The translations under genes and the position numbers were made by a program. A DNA stretch of 64,000 nucleotides from Macrobrachium rosenbergii (Eukaryota; Arthropoda; Malacostraca; Decapoda; Palaemonidae): the NCBI RefSeq assembly GCF_040412425.1, contig NC_089782.1, positions 25,630,122 to 25,694,121 of the forward strand. The letters are read 5' to 3'. The notes beneath the pieces are model-generated. The model ran no database searches. It was not told the DNA's origin and saw only the letters and a program-made list of their open reading frames with translations. This document shows, in pieces, positions 47,326 through 60,186 of the stretch. Every line of letters starts with the position of its first letter. The first letter of the stretch is position 1.

Positions 47326-49424
47326 TACTAAAAGCATGTACTATGCGTTACAACCAACTTTCAAACCGTGGAGCATCGAGCAGCGACCAAACGAAGGTGG
47401 CGTGTCAATAAAAATTTCTATAAAATTACGTAACCGTGAACGGAGGCCTTTGATAGGCCATGTTAACACGAAACGATCAGCGAGTGAAGTTTCGAGTTTT
47501 AAACTAAAAAACAATAACCTAAAAATTAAATTCAAACACGCAAATGACGTAGGAAGGGAAATTATCGTCGTCCATATTCTCAGCAAAAAGTCTAAAAAAA
47601 AAGGAAAAAAAAAAAACGCTGAGTATGCAGCTGGCGATTCCGAGCAAAGTACCAACCACGCGGGGCTCACCACCAGCAACGGACAATCGATACCATACCT
47701 TGCCCAAGCCGGAACCACAGCAAGGAGGAATTTGTACCTCATATCACAGGGCTCTCCCACCATCAAGAGATCCAGAATACAACCAGTTCGCCGAGACCTT
47801 AAAGAGAGATGACACTGAAGCGATTCCTTCTCCCCGAAGACAGGCTGGGGGAATGGGGATGGGGTGGAGGCCTAGGATGCTCGAGAGATGGGAGAAAGAC
47901 CTAGGTTACATGGGGTTTTTGGGAGGGAGGGAAGGGGGGGGGGGTTACCAGACTCAGACATGAACGTCCGTGTCTCATTTTTAGAAATGACGTCAAAACA
48001 ATACGCCGACAGATCATCAAAAAGAATCGGCGGCGCGCGTGCGCGCAACATGTGAACCAATTGCCGGACAATGATGAGTCGAAGATTCGAAAACATCAAA
48101 AGCAATAATATCTGGATTAATGGGAAAGACAGAGCGACCTCTGCCTTTCAACCCAATTAGCATAAGAAAAACAAAATTTAAACGTTGGGAGGGGGGGAAG
48201 GGGAGGTGGAGTGGAACCGGTTACACGGAAGTGTAGATAACGAATTTCCCCCGGGGGAGGCAAGGGGTGGGTTACGTCGGTTAATCGAATCGATGCGGAT
48301 AAAATAATACAGTAGTGTATATGTATTTCATGCGTCTAAAGTTTTTAGGCCTAGCCATTACCGTAGACTTAAAGTAATGAAATGTCCAATGCTCTTAATG
48401 CAGTGCACGACCTTTTTCATTATCAACACATACATAAAAGGTCAGCAGGCACGGTTATAGAATGGATAATCAGCCGACAGAGAAAGAGGAAGTACGTGCT
48501 ATAGGAGATGAGCTGAGCAATAATCCAGCTGACTGAGCCAAGCATTTTAAAGATGCTGAAATATCAAAACTGTAATGTTTAAAAATGAAAGGATAACATT
48601 AAACGCGGATGCCGACGATTAGCCAAAGTAAACTTAATGAAAACAATAAACCAAGAGTAAATATAAGAAAACAATGTGTAAGAAGTTCGTATTAAATCCA
48701 CGCTAAGAGTACAGCAAACACATGATCGGTTCAGGAACGCCCCGTTTCCGAAATACTGATCTTTACCAGACCTTTATCATTACCATCATCAAATTTTTTC
48801 ATGACCTCCTTAATCCGAATCGTCGCTGTTTTCTCCCAATTCTTCATTATTATATTCCTGCTACTTGAGCGGATAGCATCGCAGCCTTGAGAGAGACAAT
48901 TCATAAAAAGTTGCAGTTCAAAGCAAATCTTCGACAACACAGCAATCTGGAGTTGCGACAGCATTAACCACAGTACGAACTGCTCTCAAAATTGAAAATA
49001 ATCCTTGACTCTATATTTCCCAAACTGCAAAAGCAAGCAACTCCATTAAGAAACATTATTTGACAACATGGCTCTTGAAATACAAAGCACACAAAAGGAA
49101 CTCCAAAGACGTGAGAGACTGCTACTACAAGAAATCCGCAGTCATTGACGTGACCAACTTATTGTCACGCACACAAGTCACAGCGTCAAAGGTCACTGAC
49201 ACCAGAGTGGGGCAAATGGTCCGCTCAAGCTCTTCGCAGGGCCTTCTTCACTCATTAACGTGGAATCCGAATCATACATCCAGAGAGGGCGTGTAGACCA
49301 CAACTATGCAGCAATGACTTTCACTTTGATGGACTTGGTACGATTTCAACACCTACGTATAAGCTTCTTCAACGCTGTTCAGTAGTAAACAGAAAGATGG
49401 CTACTTAAGATTACAAGTACAGTG

Positions 49425-49428
<4 letters not shown>
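47326..49428. other. Noncoding stretch, CpG- and G-rich in part
   Basis: Holds a 158-codon plus-strand frame (47336-47809) rich in Lys/Asn/Ser with no recognised domain, another TGACGTCA (47988-47995), a quadruplex-capable G cluster (47921-47944) and alternating GCGCGCGTGCGCGC (48031-48044). No gene is supported. Confidence 0.4.
47921..47944 (+). repeat. G-quadruplex-capable G cluster
   Basis: GGG-A-GGG-A-GGG-AA followed by a run of 11 Gs gives four G-tracts with loops of one to two bases, the most stable type of quadruplex motif. A second, weaker G cluster lies at 48186-48212. Confidence 0.7.

Positions 49429-49491
<63 letters not shown>
49429..49491. repeat. (GA)n microsatellite
   Basis: A pure tract of about 63 bp. 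Confidence 0.97.
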
Positions 49492-49495
<4 letters not shown>

Positions 49496-49881
49496 CATTT
49501 TTCGCAAACATCGCTGTGATTTTAATCAAAACTACAGACGCTAGGTCTTTCGACCTACCAAAGTGGGCATTATAACCATCCCGAATGACCTCCTTGGATA
49601 TGATTCAAGAAAGGAAGAGAAAGTACAGGGTAAAACAATTCTCCAGAGATTTTCAAGAGGCGGATGGGATGGGCGATCTACCCTTTCAGGACGCAGGAAT
49701 GTAAGTCAGGGAGAACGGAGGCATGCAGAGAATTCAGAAAGTACATCGACATTTTGAGGCAGGAACGAATTACAAAGAAAACATAAAAAAAAATTACGAA
49801 AACCCTCATTTTCTTGGTGGAATCAAAACGTAATTAAAGGAAAAACTACTCATTTGTAGGTCAGCTGTAAGGGATTATCAC

Positions 49882-49884
<3 letters not shown>

Positions 49885-49927
<43 letters not shown>

Positions 49928-49947
49928 CGTGCGCGCGCGTGTGTGTA
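49885..49947. repeat. (GT)n with GCGC segments (Z-DNA-prone)
   Basis: GT units interrupted by GCGCGCGTGTGCGTGCGCGCGC-type segments give 63 bp of strict purine-pyrimidine alternation, favourable to left-handed DNA. Confidence 0.9.
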
Positions 49948-50335
49948 GGGGGTAAGGGGGAATGTGTGGAGAGGTATAATCTGGTGGTGAGTGTCATACG
50001 GAGAAGAGTCCCAGGCTAGGCGAGGTTGCTATGTTAGAACGGGCTATGAAAGATCTCCTCAATAATTACTGACCTATCGCCCCCCCCCCAAAAAAATGCG
50101 GTCCCTTCGAACGGCGTAGCTCAAATTCCTTTACACGTTGCACTGGCAGCCCTTCAGCCCTTCAACAGCCAGTTTATAGCAGTCGGTACTTTTACAATAG
50201 ATTTTCGATCGTGTTCATTCATCAGTTATCACCTCTACTACATAGCACAGTTACAAAAGCACAAATACCACCTCGTGCAGTACTCTCATGCAACTCTTTT
50301 CACTTGCTTACTGAGCGTGCATGTAAAGTGCTTAT

Positions 50336-50337
<2 letters not shown>

Positions 50338-50405
<68 letters not shown>
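50338..50405. repeat. Compound (CT)n(CA)n microsatellite
   Basis: About 50 bp of CT then 18 bp of CA, the same order as at 31290-31355. Confidence 0.97.
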
Positions 50406-50569
50406 AAATTCAGTATCTTTGTTGACCACTGCAGTAAATAGAAAGATTAGCCACGATGACAACATTCAGTTAAAAGGAAAGACCATACTTAATTATTCAC
50501 AGCATTCCGTGAGCCTCCATTTCAACCATGTCACGAACCAGTCTCAAAAATACAAAAAGACAAAACAAC

Positions 50570-50592
50570 TCTCTCTCTCTCTCTCTCTCTCT
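50570..50592. repeat. (CT)n microsatellite
   Basis: A 23-bp tract. Confidence 0.95.
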
Positions 50593-52219
50593 GAGTAAGT
50601 CGGAGGGAATTAATTCTCATGGCATTCAAGCCCACTACTTCATTATATAAAACTTAAATTCAAAACCATACAAAAGGTGCACCTAATATTAGTCCCTTGT
50701 GCATAAACACGTTTTTATATGTTATCCACAATTGGTCGACCGCAGAAGGCGTCAGTACTCCCGTGATAATAAGATATTAAGAAAAACAATGGGAAAACGT
50801 GACCGTGTTACATTAAAAATGATCAAGTTTTCATGACATATCCAAAAAATTATACAAAACACCTCATACGATTAGGTCCATAGTATACGTGAGTACCTAG
50901 CATAAGACATTAACATACCAGATTTTTTTTTTAAACTGACAATTACTAATCAATTTTAAGCATTCCAAACATTGTAATATTTTATTAACCTCCATCACGC
51001 CAATGAAAACAGACTGTCTGGGATTCACGAAACGACGGGAAAAATAAATCTTCATAAACATCCTGTACCATATCAACAAGAGGAAATGAACACTACGGTG
51101 ATAATCAGTGGCAACAAGTTTTTGTAAACTCCAGAGTCAATTCTACAGCTTCTGCTGTATACAAGTCGGTCATGCACTTGGGGGGCAATAATCAGCACAC
51201 GTTGCAACACTGGTAAAGGTCGAGCGAAGGAAACACGAGTTAACTTTGGGAACTTCACGAAGAAAGTTTTACCGCTGAGCCAGACTCACATTCACTCTAC
51301 TTCCTATATATCTTTTTAGTTTCTCGTCACAAGCGTTGTGCAGAGCACATTCACAAATATGGTTCTAACAAATACATGATCACTTAACACCTAAAATAAA
51401 CAAGGTCATGTGCACAGCAGAAATGACATCGTAAAAAAAAAAAGAGAAATGGGTCGAGAAGACGTCGTATATGGCTGTACCAGACAACCTCCCTCAACAG
51501 CGCGCAGCCATCCACAACAACGGCCTACCCGGACAACTGACAGACGTAAACTGAACTGAGCCTTCAGTTCAGACAGTCTAGGGGAGCGGGACTTGCCACC
51601 TTCCTTACTCACACTGTGGCTCCTTAGCTCCCAAAAGACACACTGTCTTGTGCATGTATGTTCACGGACCGGTGACAACAAACAAAACTTCCACTTTTTT
51701 CTTGTTCTTTCTTTCTTCCAGGTTGCCTCACTGCACATTCTTTTTCAGTTCTCGTCTTACTTAGGAACTTGTCGAGGGCCCAAGTAGCCTCAGGTGCACT
51801 CTCGCTCTCTTTCTCAAGCGCGCAATCATGACACAACCGGGCTCAACGTTATTGTTCAAAATAAAGGGGCTGGGCTTACTAATATTCGAAATCTTGTATT
51901 ATAAATCTCGCGCGATCGGAGGCGAGTTTGCTTACGTACTGTACTTGCGTCAAGGTCTTTTGGGGTGGGATAGGAGCTGCATTTGATGCGCTTCATTCAC
52001 AACGCCTTGATACTGCCTACTGTTAAACAGAAGTGGCGTTTATTTAGTTACTTGAGTACTGACATTGCTGTAAAAGCAGAACGCATTTACAAGATGTTAA
52101 AACTCCTTTCCATACGAAACAGACAGAATTGTATCATTATATTCTTATTTTAAACACGAGTCCAAATCATTACAAAGCCTACATGCTCGTCGTCTATCAT
52201 TAGAAGCAATGTGAACAGA
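50593..52219. other. Noncoding stretch, CpG-containing
   Basis: Positions 51450-51850 are richer in GC and CpG, with several minus-strand donor-like sites (gtgagt near 51613, gtaaga near 51765, gtaggc near 51528). Open minus-strand frames (for example MCSEATWKKERTRKKWKF from 51738) end at these in phases that do not fit RhoGAP exon A. It could be an unrecognised leader exon; nothing is firm. Confidence 0.35.
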
Positions 52220-52252
52220 CCACACACACTCACACACACACACACACACACA
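52220..52252. repeat. (AC)n microsatellite
   Basis: A 33-bp tract with one T interruption. Confidence 0.95.
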
Positions 52253-52815
52253 TGCAGGATAGCGGAGGGAGGCAGGGAGGCCTTGTGTGATGTTTTCATG
52301 TTGACTACGGCCTCTCCTTTGTATTCCTGTTAGCGACTATAAAAGCATAATGGCTGGAGACTTCAAACGGATTGGAAGTACAGAACCACCACAATCAAAA
52401 GCTGCATTATTTATTGTAGATAAAATTAAAAATATCACACGTCACTGTCAAAACAGATGTGGCAAACGATCGTGTCTGTACACAATCGCTTCGTTTACTG
52501 GATATGTTATGAATCAACCCAGTCAAGTTTGCAACCGTCAATCATTCTAAATAGTTAATATTTCAGCATTCTCTAACATACATTAAAGGATCCTTAACAC
52601 TGGCCACGTTCTCTTTCAAACGTCTCAATTTGTTTTCAATAACTTATGTCTCATTTACAAAACTGTGCATGTGCTGAGTGGAACGTACAAATGGTAGCGA
52701 CATATTTTAAGGAAATAATACTTCAACTGACGAGTGTTTATAAGCCATACCTACAAATAGATGGATGGAGGTCATGCTTCTGCAAAACACTTCTGTAATG
52801 TAATACACCTACACA

Positions 52816-52846
<31 letters not shown>

Positions 52847-52864
52847 CTCTCTCTCCCCTCTCTC
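52816..52864. repeat. (CT)n microsatellite, imperfect
   Basis: CT units with CC interruptions; the last GA/CT tract in the window. Confidence 0.95.
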
Positions 52865-53454
52865 CTTTAATCACTGAATTTAATCATAATTTAAAAATAC
52901 AGCTAGTATACAGAAATCGTCATAAAATACATTATTGTATTTAGAACATACGAAAAAATAATTATTACATGGGAAGCTTTATCATTCATTCAAACATCTT
53001 CAACAAAGTTCTGCTCTCAGGCAAATGCTTTTATCTATTCACAAAAACATGATCATAGATTCTTCTTTTCCCTCTCATCATCTATTCCTCATCCGATAGC
53101 TTTGTCTTAAGTATGTAGTGTATGGCTCAGCCTGCTCTTTCTTTATTCTCTCATCAAGAAAAACTGACACCCTCTTATCTTATACCCTTTGAATAAAATC
53201 GTGCTTATAATCCAATCTGTCCATTTCAGTTTCTCCCCCATGCAAGTTTCTTAAATGCATCTGACTTACAAATGCTATCTCATTTCTGATTGTTAGGTCT
53301 AGAACTCATACAAGGATAACATCCAAAATAAGGACACTGATGAGCCTCTTCCTTAAATTTCCCTTGAGATTTCACCTTACAGTTCATTCTCCATTAGAAC
53401 CACCTTTCAAACTGTTATTCCAATTGTTCTTAAAGATTTTTATTTACTGATAAC
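52865..53454. other. AT-rich noncoding stretch
   Basis: The plus strand is pyrimidine-rich. It may be further degraded retrotransposon 3' sequence adjoining the remnant at 53455-53660, but I cannot recognise a protein. Confidence 0.35.
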
Positions 53455-53660
53455 ATGCACAGCGCCATTCACCTTAATCCTGACACACACACACATACAC
53501 TTACTTTTTAGATACAAAGCCCTTTCTTTCCAATGCCTCTGTCACTCCACACATACAACACCATCTACATCTTCCTCTCCTTCCTCTTAATGCTTCTGAA
53601 TTATACACTTTCCACCAACCATCCTCCATTGTTTCAACACGACCGAAGAATCTAAATATA
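53455..53660 (-). pseudogene. Non-LTR retrotransposon C-terminal remnant
   Basis: On the minus strand the frame from 53660 reads RFFGRVETMEDGWWKVYNSE, ALRGRRGRCRWCCMCGVTEA and LERKGF. This matches the C-terminal region common in animal LINE polymerases: RWFGHVxRMxxxRWxxxV, then GRGRPRxxWxxxVKEALERRGL. Downstream, after a GT expansion, cagga.taaggtgaatggcg resembles the usual QDRGEW motif. It is broken by a frameshift and a stop. Opposite in orientation to the remnant at 24.5 kb. Confidence 0.75.
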
Positions 53661-55098
53661 TACAGTATAAGTATATAGAACCATATATTGTATATGCAAA
53701 TAAGATGCTTGACATATTTCTGCCTTACATCTGAGTTTAAGCTCAAGGTCCCATAAGGTTTCACAGTACTGGAGTTGAAAAATCTCACTTAGCTAACATG
53801 AGAGCAGGCCTGACTGGACACTACACCTTAAAATGTAAAGAAAGCAATACTGTGCATAAGAATCGGCAAAAACAACAAACAGATGTGGCTGGCTTATGTA
53901 TTTACCGTACTGTCATTTTAATGTGAACTCTCTTTGCTTACAAAATCAAAGCTTACCAATTCATTCAATACACAGCAACAATGCAGTTGGCAATTTCAAT
54001 TTTCCTAAATATTCTTATGCCTTAAGAGTTAACATTTACTGGCAACAGAGTTGAGTTCGCATGACTGTTAAAGATATGATTACATTAACTGAACAATTTC
54101 TCTCTTGAAAATTTTAAAAATTCTACAGAAATTTCTTAAATGACTGTATATGGCAACAGTGAGAAGAATCTCAGTTCCTTGTTCTAAGTCCTCATCTTTA
54201 TTTAACACATGTACCATAAAGTGCTGAATGCAATGTCCCTTGATAGGTCACTTTTTATCTTGAGAAAAGTGCACCAAGGTCACAAACATACCAAACAAAT
54301 CTAAAGAAGGCAAGAGGGATGCCAAAAGGCAGAGTAAAGATGCTGATTTTGAAATTAGATTTAGTGATTATGCAGCTCAAATGGGGTAAAGTAGTGTCTT
54401 ACCACTCATGAGTTACCTATGTTCCACTCAACAATTGTGACCAACATGAAAACAATGAAAAAGTGACTGAGGCTATGTAAAGTTCTGCACCATTACAAGC
54501 TGCAAAGTTAAAATAAAAAGGAAAGACATTTTCCCTAGAAGGGAGTTCCTAAAAAATTCTAAAACCTGCAATGTACAACATTTGTGCATTAATTACCGAG
54601 ACAAGGACAAATCCTATACCTTCCACATCAGTACTTCCATATGCCTATACAGTAAACTCTGGATGCACAGTGAGCCCCTCCCCTTTGTCTTGCACTTAAT
54701 GGTGTTTCCTGGACATGAAGCCCCTTTCAATCAAACACCTCTATCATTTCATCTACTTACACTTCTGAAGCTTCTCTTTCTTCCTCCCAAAACTTTTAAA
54801 TTACACAAGCTTTACAAACTAATCCTTCTCTCTTTTAAACTGTACACCCTTCATACTACCTACCAATCTTCCTCGCCTCCAGCCAATCTCATAACGCTAC
54901 TCTTTCCTTACACTTTTTTCATTTTCTCTTCTTACATACAGTTTCAAACTCCTTCAAAAATTCCCGCAACTACTCTATGTTATCACCATTCGACACTACC
55001 ATGTGCAAAAATCAGCCCTTTCACACACTCCATTCATGTCTTATTACACCATAACTTTGCACCTACGCCTGTCCTTTTATCTGTTCTAAGCACTCCAT

Positions 55099-55099
<1 letters not shown>

Positions 55100-55135
<36 letters not shown>
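55100..55135. repeat. (AT)n microsatellite
   Basis: A pure 36-bp tract. Confidence 0.95.
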
Positions 55136-55139
<4 letters not shown>

Positions 55140-56067
55140 CACTGTACACATATGAACTTGTCCTACGACCAGCCTTTTCATCAAGCTGTGTTTTCATCTT
55201 AAAAAAAAAAAATGCTAATCATTTCACAGAACTCCAACACAAAACCTTGAAACATTGCCACATTCTAGTTAAAGTCAGTCTATCATAATATTTCCCAGGT
55301 CTGTGAATTTTCCTTTTCATCTTAAAAATCTTGCACAACCCTTCACCAGAAGAGCCTTTTCTAAACCAACAATTCTCTTTCCCTATCGTCCTCTTGTTGT
55401 ATTATGTTCTCAACAAAAGATCTACCATACATCCTCCAGGTATACTAAATGTTGTATGCTACAATTTTTTACACCTTATGCAAAAGAATAATCATTATTT
55501 CACTCATTCCTAGTCAGTCACTGAATATATAATCACTGCAATAACAAACAAAATTAGGCATAGGACACACTGATAGGCAGGCAGCCAGCAGAAGGGAAAA
55601 TTCCATTGCTCTCTGAATTTGTTGATACAGGTCTAAAAATGTGTACTGGAGAGCACTCTTAAACAAGAGAACTAAAACCCAAGACCATACGGAAATAATC
55701 AAGGCAAAGCCCAACGTTTCAGAATGCTGCTTACATTGGTCACCATCAATCAGGCAAGAAAAAACATACTGACAGAAGTAAGGAGTACGCAAAGCTAAGG
55801 AGTTGACAATTTCATTATTCAAAAAGTGAACATATTCGTAAGGGACAAACCACTACAGCCATTACACTGTTGAGCAAGATTCATCAAATACCAAAAGCCA
55901 TATATATGTAAAATAAGAGAAAACGAGGGAAGAGAAAAGAAACGAATTAGTACAATGAAAAAACTAAAAGTATAAAAGCTCAATGCAAATGAGACATCAG
56001 AAAAGATTGAAATTAGCATATATGGCACTTTCAAACACCATTAAACCCTTTCTTGATCTTGATAACA

Positions 56068-56089
56068 TCACACACACACACACACACAC
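56068..56089. repeat. (AC)n microsatellite
   Basis: A pure 22-bp tract. Confidence 0.95.
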
Positions 56090-57162
56090 CACCATAAACC
56101 TGCTAGGAAGAATCCATGGTGACATAATGGCACTCTTGACACTCTCCACACTGGATTAACGTTTTTGGAAGACGTCCCAGAAAGATTAAGTACATCCCCA
56201 GATTCTCTATTCATAATAACCAATGTTAGGAGACAGGAATCCACCAATGCAATGAAATTATGGGATCTAATAATGCTCCTGTCATCTAGGCTTGAGAGCA
56301 CTACTCCATCAACAAAATACAGTCTTAATCTTATGCAATTAATGTTATAATCAATTAAACAGAAACAAAACTTTATGTTGCCTAGTTTCCTCATGGTATG
56401 TTTTCTAAGCACTGCAAGTACAACAAATCCAAGAAAAAAGATAACATAATTATCATCAAATAGTGTAAAAATAAAGTGACAAAGTTATAACAGATGAGCT
56501 TTTGATAAAAGGATATCAGTTTACCTTGTACAGATACTATGACAAATTAAGTATTCTTGGCAAAATCAATGCTCCAAAGTTTTCAAGTCCATTTCAGTAA
56601 ACTTGGACACTGAGTGAAATGAAACAGTGTCAAACAGTATCCATAAATCTAAATACTGACTATCAAGAGCAAATGCTGTACCTGGAAAAGAAGTAACTTC
56701 CACAAATAGGATTTTGATATTCAACCTATTGTATAGACTACTTAATGAACAATGTACAGCAATGATGAAAAGGATGAGCCATCCCTAATCTCAAGAGCAC
56801 ACAAATGTAACCAAAATGACGACTTCAAGAGGTAATGAATGGAATCAAGAAATAATCAGGCACTTTCCCACTGGGAACCAAACTTGGCATTACTTTACTC
56901 GTGTTCAGTATTTTCATTAATAACACTACTGAGTAACTGAAAGATTTGTTTTTCAGCAAGAGGTGAAAATTGGAGCATGTTACAGTCAGTTGGAAGAGAC
57001 AAAATACTATTAAAATACAGTTACAAAATTCTGGATGGTCCATGCCTTGTTGGGATCAACAAACCAAGAATTAGACAATTTTGCTCTTTGTTATAATTAT
57101 AATAATTATTACAAAAACAGATATTTCCAGTTCCTAAAACTTCATTAAAATTAGCAACACAG

Positions 57163-57246
57163 ATGACTGCTGTCTCTAAAATCACATCCCTTTATCATTT
57201 CCAAATGACAGCTGTCTCTAAAAACACATCCCTTTATCATTTACAA
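57163..57246 (+). repeat. 42-bp direct duplication
   Basis: Units atgactgctgtctctaaaat and atgacagctgtctctaaaaa start at 57163 and 57205 and end tcattt(a/c)caa. Because 42 is a multiple of three, the 93-codon plus-strand frame that starts here contains the 14-residue repeat MTAVSK(I/N)TSLYH(F/L)Q twice. No family is recognised. Confidence 0.85.
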
Positions 57247-60186
57247 ATATTTCATTCACCTAAAAACCTCTTCTTCTTCAACGATTACGGAATTCTACTG
57301 ATGTCCCTCCCTTGGACAAAATATCTCTGGCTATTATTACCTAGAACACTTTTGCCCAAAATCCTATTGCTATTTTGGGTCATTCTACAAGATATACAGT
57401 ATAAAAAGTTATTTCTTCAACCAGCAGAAAATTTAAGATTATAAGAACAGATCTAGAAACGTTCTGACTTATCTATATTAGTGTTAAAAACTTTGCTACT
57501 TCAGAATCATTGAAACTGATGTTAATTTTTCACCTCTGCTTAAAAGAAGTAACACTTGATCAAGCAAACACCTTGTACTTATCAAATGAAATGTCCCTAA
57601 TATAAAACCAAAGCAAAACATATTATGCCCTTGTAATTGTAAAACACAATTACTACTGATTAGCAATGCATGGAAAATTTCCTTCAAAATACTGACTGAA
57701 GAAAAAAAAAAAATTTTCAAATTTATTCAAACTATCTGCTCTCTTACAAAATTCCTAAACTTTTAAATTTCAGTACTGTATTTAATAAGTGGTATATTGC
57801 TGCTTTACATAAGCCCTCAACTGTAATACAGTTACTACTGGCACTGGCAAGTTCATATTCCTTGGTTTTCCCCTCTCTGCTGTCCTGCAAATATAAACTT
57901 AGGCTGTGGAGTTGGAAGGTCAAATGACTACACTCCATACCCATTCTTATCATCATGAGAGTAATTCTGCTATATGCATAGAAATTAGTAGCCCTTGCTT
58001 CAATGAGGAATCCTGCGGAAGCATAAGCCCAAAGTTAAACATACCTACGACATAATTCTTAATGTCTTTTACTTCATGTACTAGAAAAGCAAGGACAAAA
58101 ATGAGGTCAAATAAAAATGCAGCATCTGATGGACTATTAATCGCTATAAAAATTATTGAGAGTTGTCAAGGTCCAGGCTGATAGAATACTGAGACAAAGT
58201 TGGCAGCAAATTATGTCCCATCTTCCAACACCAAAGCTAAACGCTCAAGTTTAAGCCCATTAGGTGACTTCATAATTCATGGCACAAATTTTTCAAATCT
58301 GCTATCCTGGGAATGTTTCTCAAAACATTTTTAAACATCTTCCTAGTACCCTACTCCTAAAAACTTAGTTCATTTACCTTCCTACCAGAATCCTCTACCT
58401 GTGCTACATGTCAGAGGAAAAAATATAATCGGTGGCCAGCATAAGACTAGCCCATCTTGAAAAATATAGTGTCACTTAATTTGCAAAATGAAAACCAACT
58501 TGTGGGTTGTTAGTTCTGAACTACCAATGCACTTTCATATCAATCTGACAAACCGATTAAAAATTACTAACTGTTTCAAATGCAAACAACAGCATTAATG
58601 ACTACTCTAAAAACTGCTTTCTTCTTTTCAAACAATCCTCACTCAAACTGAGCGCCTCCTATATCCAAGAGATATGAAGATTGTCAAAGGGGTTACCCTG
58701 GTTAATATTGTAGCTCCAAATATTTAAAAGCAGCAAAACCCACAGAACATTACCTAAAGACAATATGCAGTCAAGCCATGTTTTCCATTCAAATCAAGGC
58801 ATTCCCTTTGCCCAGTCAAGTCCATAAAAGTCATCAATGCAAAAAATGCAACCATAAAACAAACCTATCCACATACTTAGTACAGTATCCCGAGATGTGT
58901 ATGAAAATGTGTAATCACATAGCCAAGAAGAAAATAAAACAACAAAAGTGCTGAAAAATGTCATTTCTTTTATATAAATCAGCAAAAGTACAGGAAGAAA
59001 ACTTTCACTGATGGATCAACAAAAGAAAAAGAGAATCCCAAATCATATTTAAGTATAAATGGCATGAAAAGTGAAAAACCATGACACAAAATCATGAGCA
59101 GCACTGCAAGTGGTGAGAAAGTATAATTTCTAAATGGATATATCACCGCATTTGATAGCAGATGAAGCCTCGTGCAGTAGTGTATGCATTGGCATGTAAA
59201 TGTATTCTCTCCTAGGTAAATAAGAACGTCGGGCTGCAGTAAATAGAAAAATCTATATGTCAGATGGCCATGACTGACATCAATGGGCTTATTATCTAGT
59301 GCAGCAATTTAACAAAGAAAAATTAAGATCACATCACTGCATTCAACAGTAATGAGCTGTTGCTAATGTCGTTGTTTATTGAAAGATATTACTACAGCAA
59401 TCTAATTTTTCAACATTCACCAGTTACACTTCATACCTAAAACCACAATAGCGATAACATTCATATAAATTATGTAAGCTACCATTAACAAAAGAAAGAC
59501 TTGGATACCTAATTAAAAAACTGAGCTATTTCAGTTTTCCCCAAAACACAAATACACCTACATCAGATACAACATATACCCCAGAATACAATTACATATG
59601 TAAATTTTAATTTTAATAATGTCAAAAGAAGTGCAGTGATTATTTTTATGGCATTTCTACACTCTCAAAAATTACTAACTGCACACTTACTACTCCTGTC
59701 AAATTGCCATTCTTGGAGGAAGTTTCAATAAAACTTTACAAATTATTGTGAAAACTGTATAAATCAAGCTATCAATTTGTCCCTTCAAGTATCATTAGTA
59801 TAGAAGTAATAACCATACCTGAAATTCCCTACTTAATAGGCCAAACCTACAGACACTGAAAAAATCTACTAGCAGTACCTGAAACGACTATTCCAACACC
59901 AGCAAATGTCAGAATGTTACCATAACACAAATTCTCATCTGGTTTACTGAATATAACAACAGGCAATTACAACCACAAACAGCCAACTAAATTTACCTTA
60001 TACCTGTAAACAGCATTTCATGTTTGGTCATCAAACAGAACATATCGCACACAGTTCATCATAATGAACAGGGCAAGTACTGCATCAGTTGCCCTAAGGA
60101 ATCTACAGTGCTTCAAAACTGCGATTCCAATGTTTAGAAAAATATCAAACAGCAAACTATAATCAGGAAACTAATGATGTACTCAC
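57247..60186. other. AT-rich noncoding stretch, no feature seen
   Basis: CpG-poor sequence like the RhoGAP introns. Several short donor or acceptor matches occur without an open, protein-like frame. It would be intronic if the 60 kb exon belongs to the RhoGAP gene. Confidence 0.45.

Larger units (their letters stand above)
53661..57162. other. AT-rich noncoding stretch
   Basis: CpG-poor sequence, pyrimidine-rich on the plus strand from about 54.68 to 55.52 kb. The 184-codon frame at 54582-55133 is low in complexity and runs into an AT tract, so I do not call it a gene. A GT/AC tract (56068-56089) and an AT tract (55100-55135) are present. Confidence 0.45.

Noticed and set aside
47336..47812. 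158-codon plus-strand and 141-codon minus-strand frames at 47.3-47.8 kb
   Set aside because: Both are long, but no domain, codon pattern or splice context supports either. Overlapping frames on both strands suggest a stop-poor composition. A minus-strand donor here (GCAAG|gtatgg) has a fitting phase but is weak.
50284..50325. Minus-strand ATG CAC GCT CA with donor gtaagc in the RhoGAP phase
   Set aside because: Only three codons, and no promoter evidence; chance is likely.
54582..55136. 184-codon plus-strand frame
   Set aside because: It is pyrimidine-rich, low in complexity and ends in an AT microsatellite; no domain recognised.
56068..56412. 114-codon minus-strand frame possibly from a retrotransposon
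   Set aside because: No recognisable endonuclease or polymerase motif; it starts in an AC tract.
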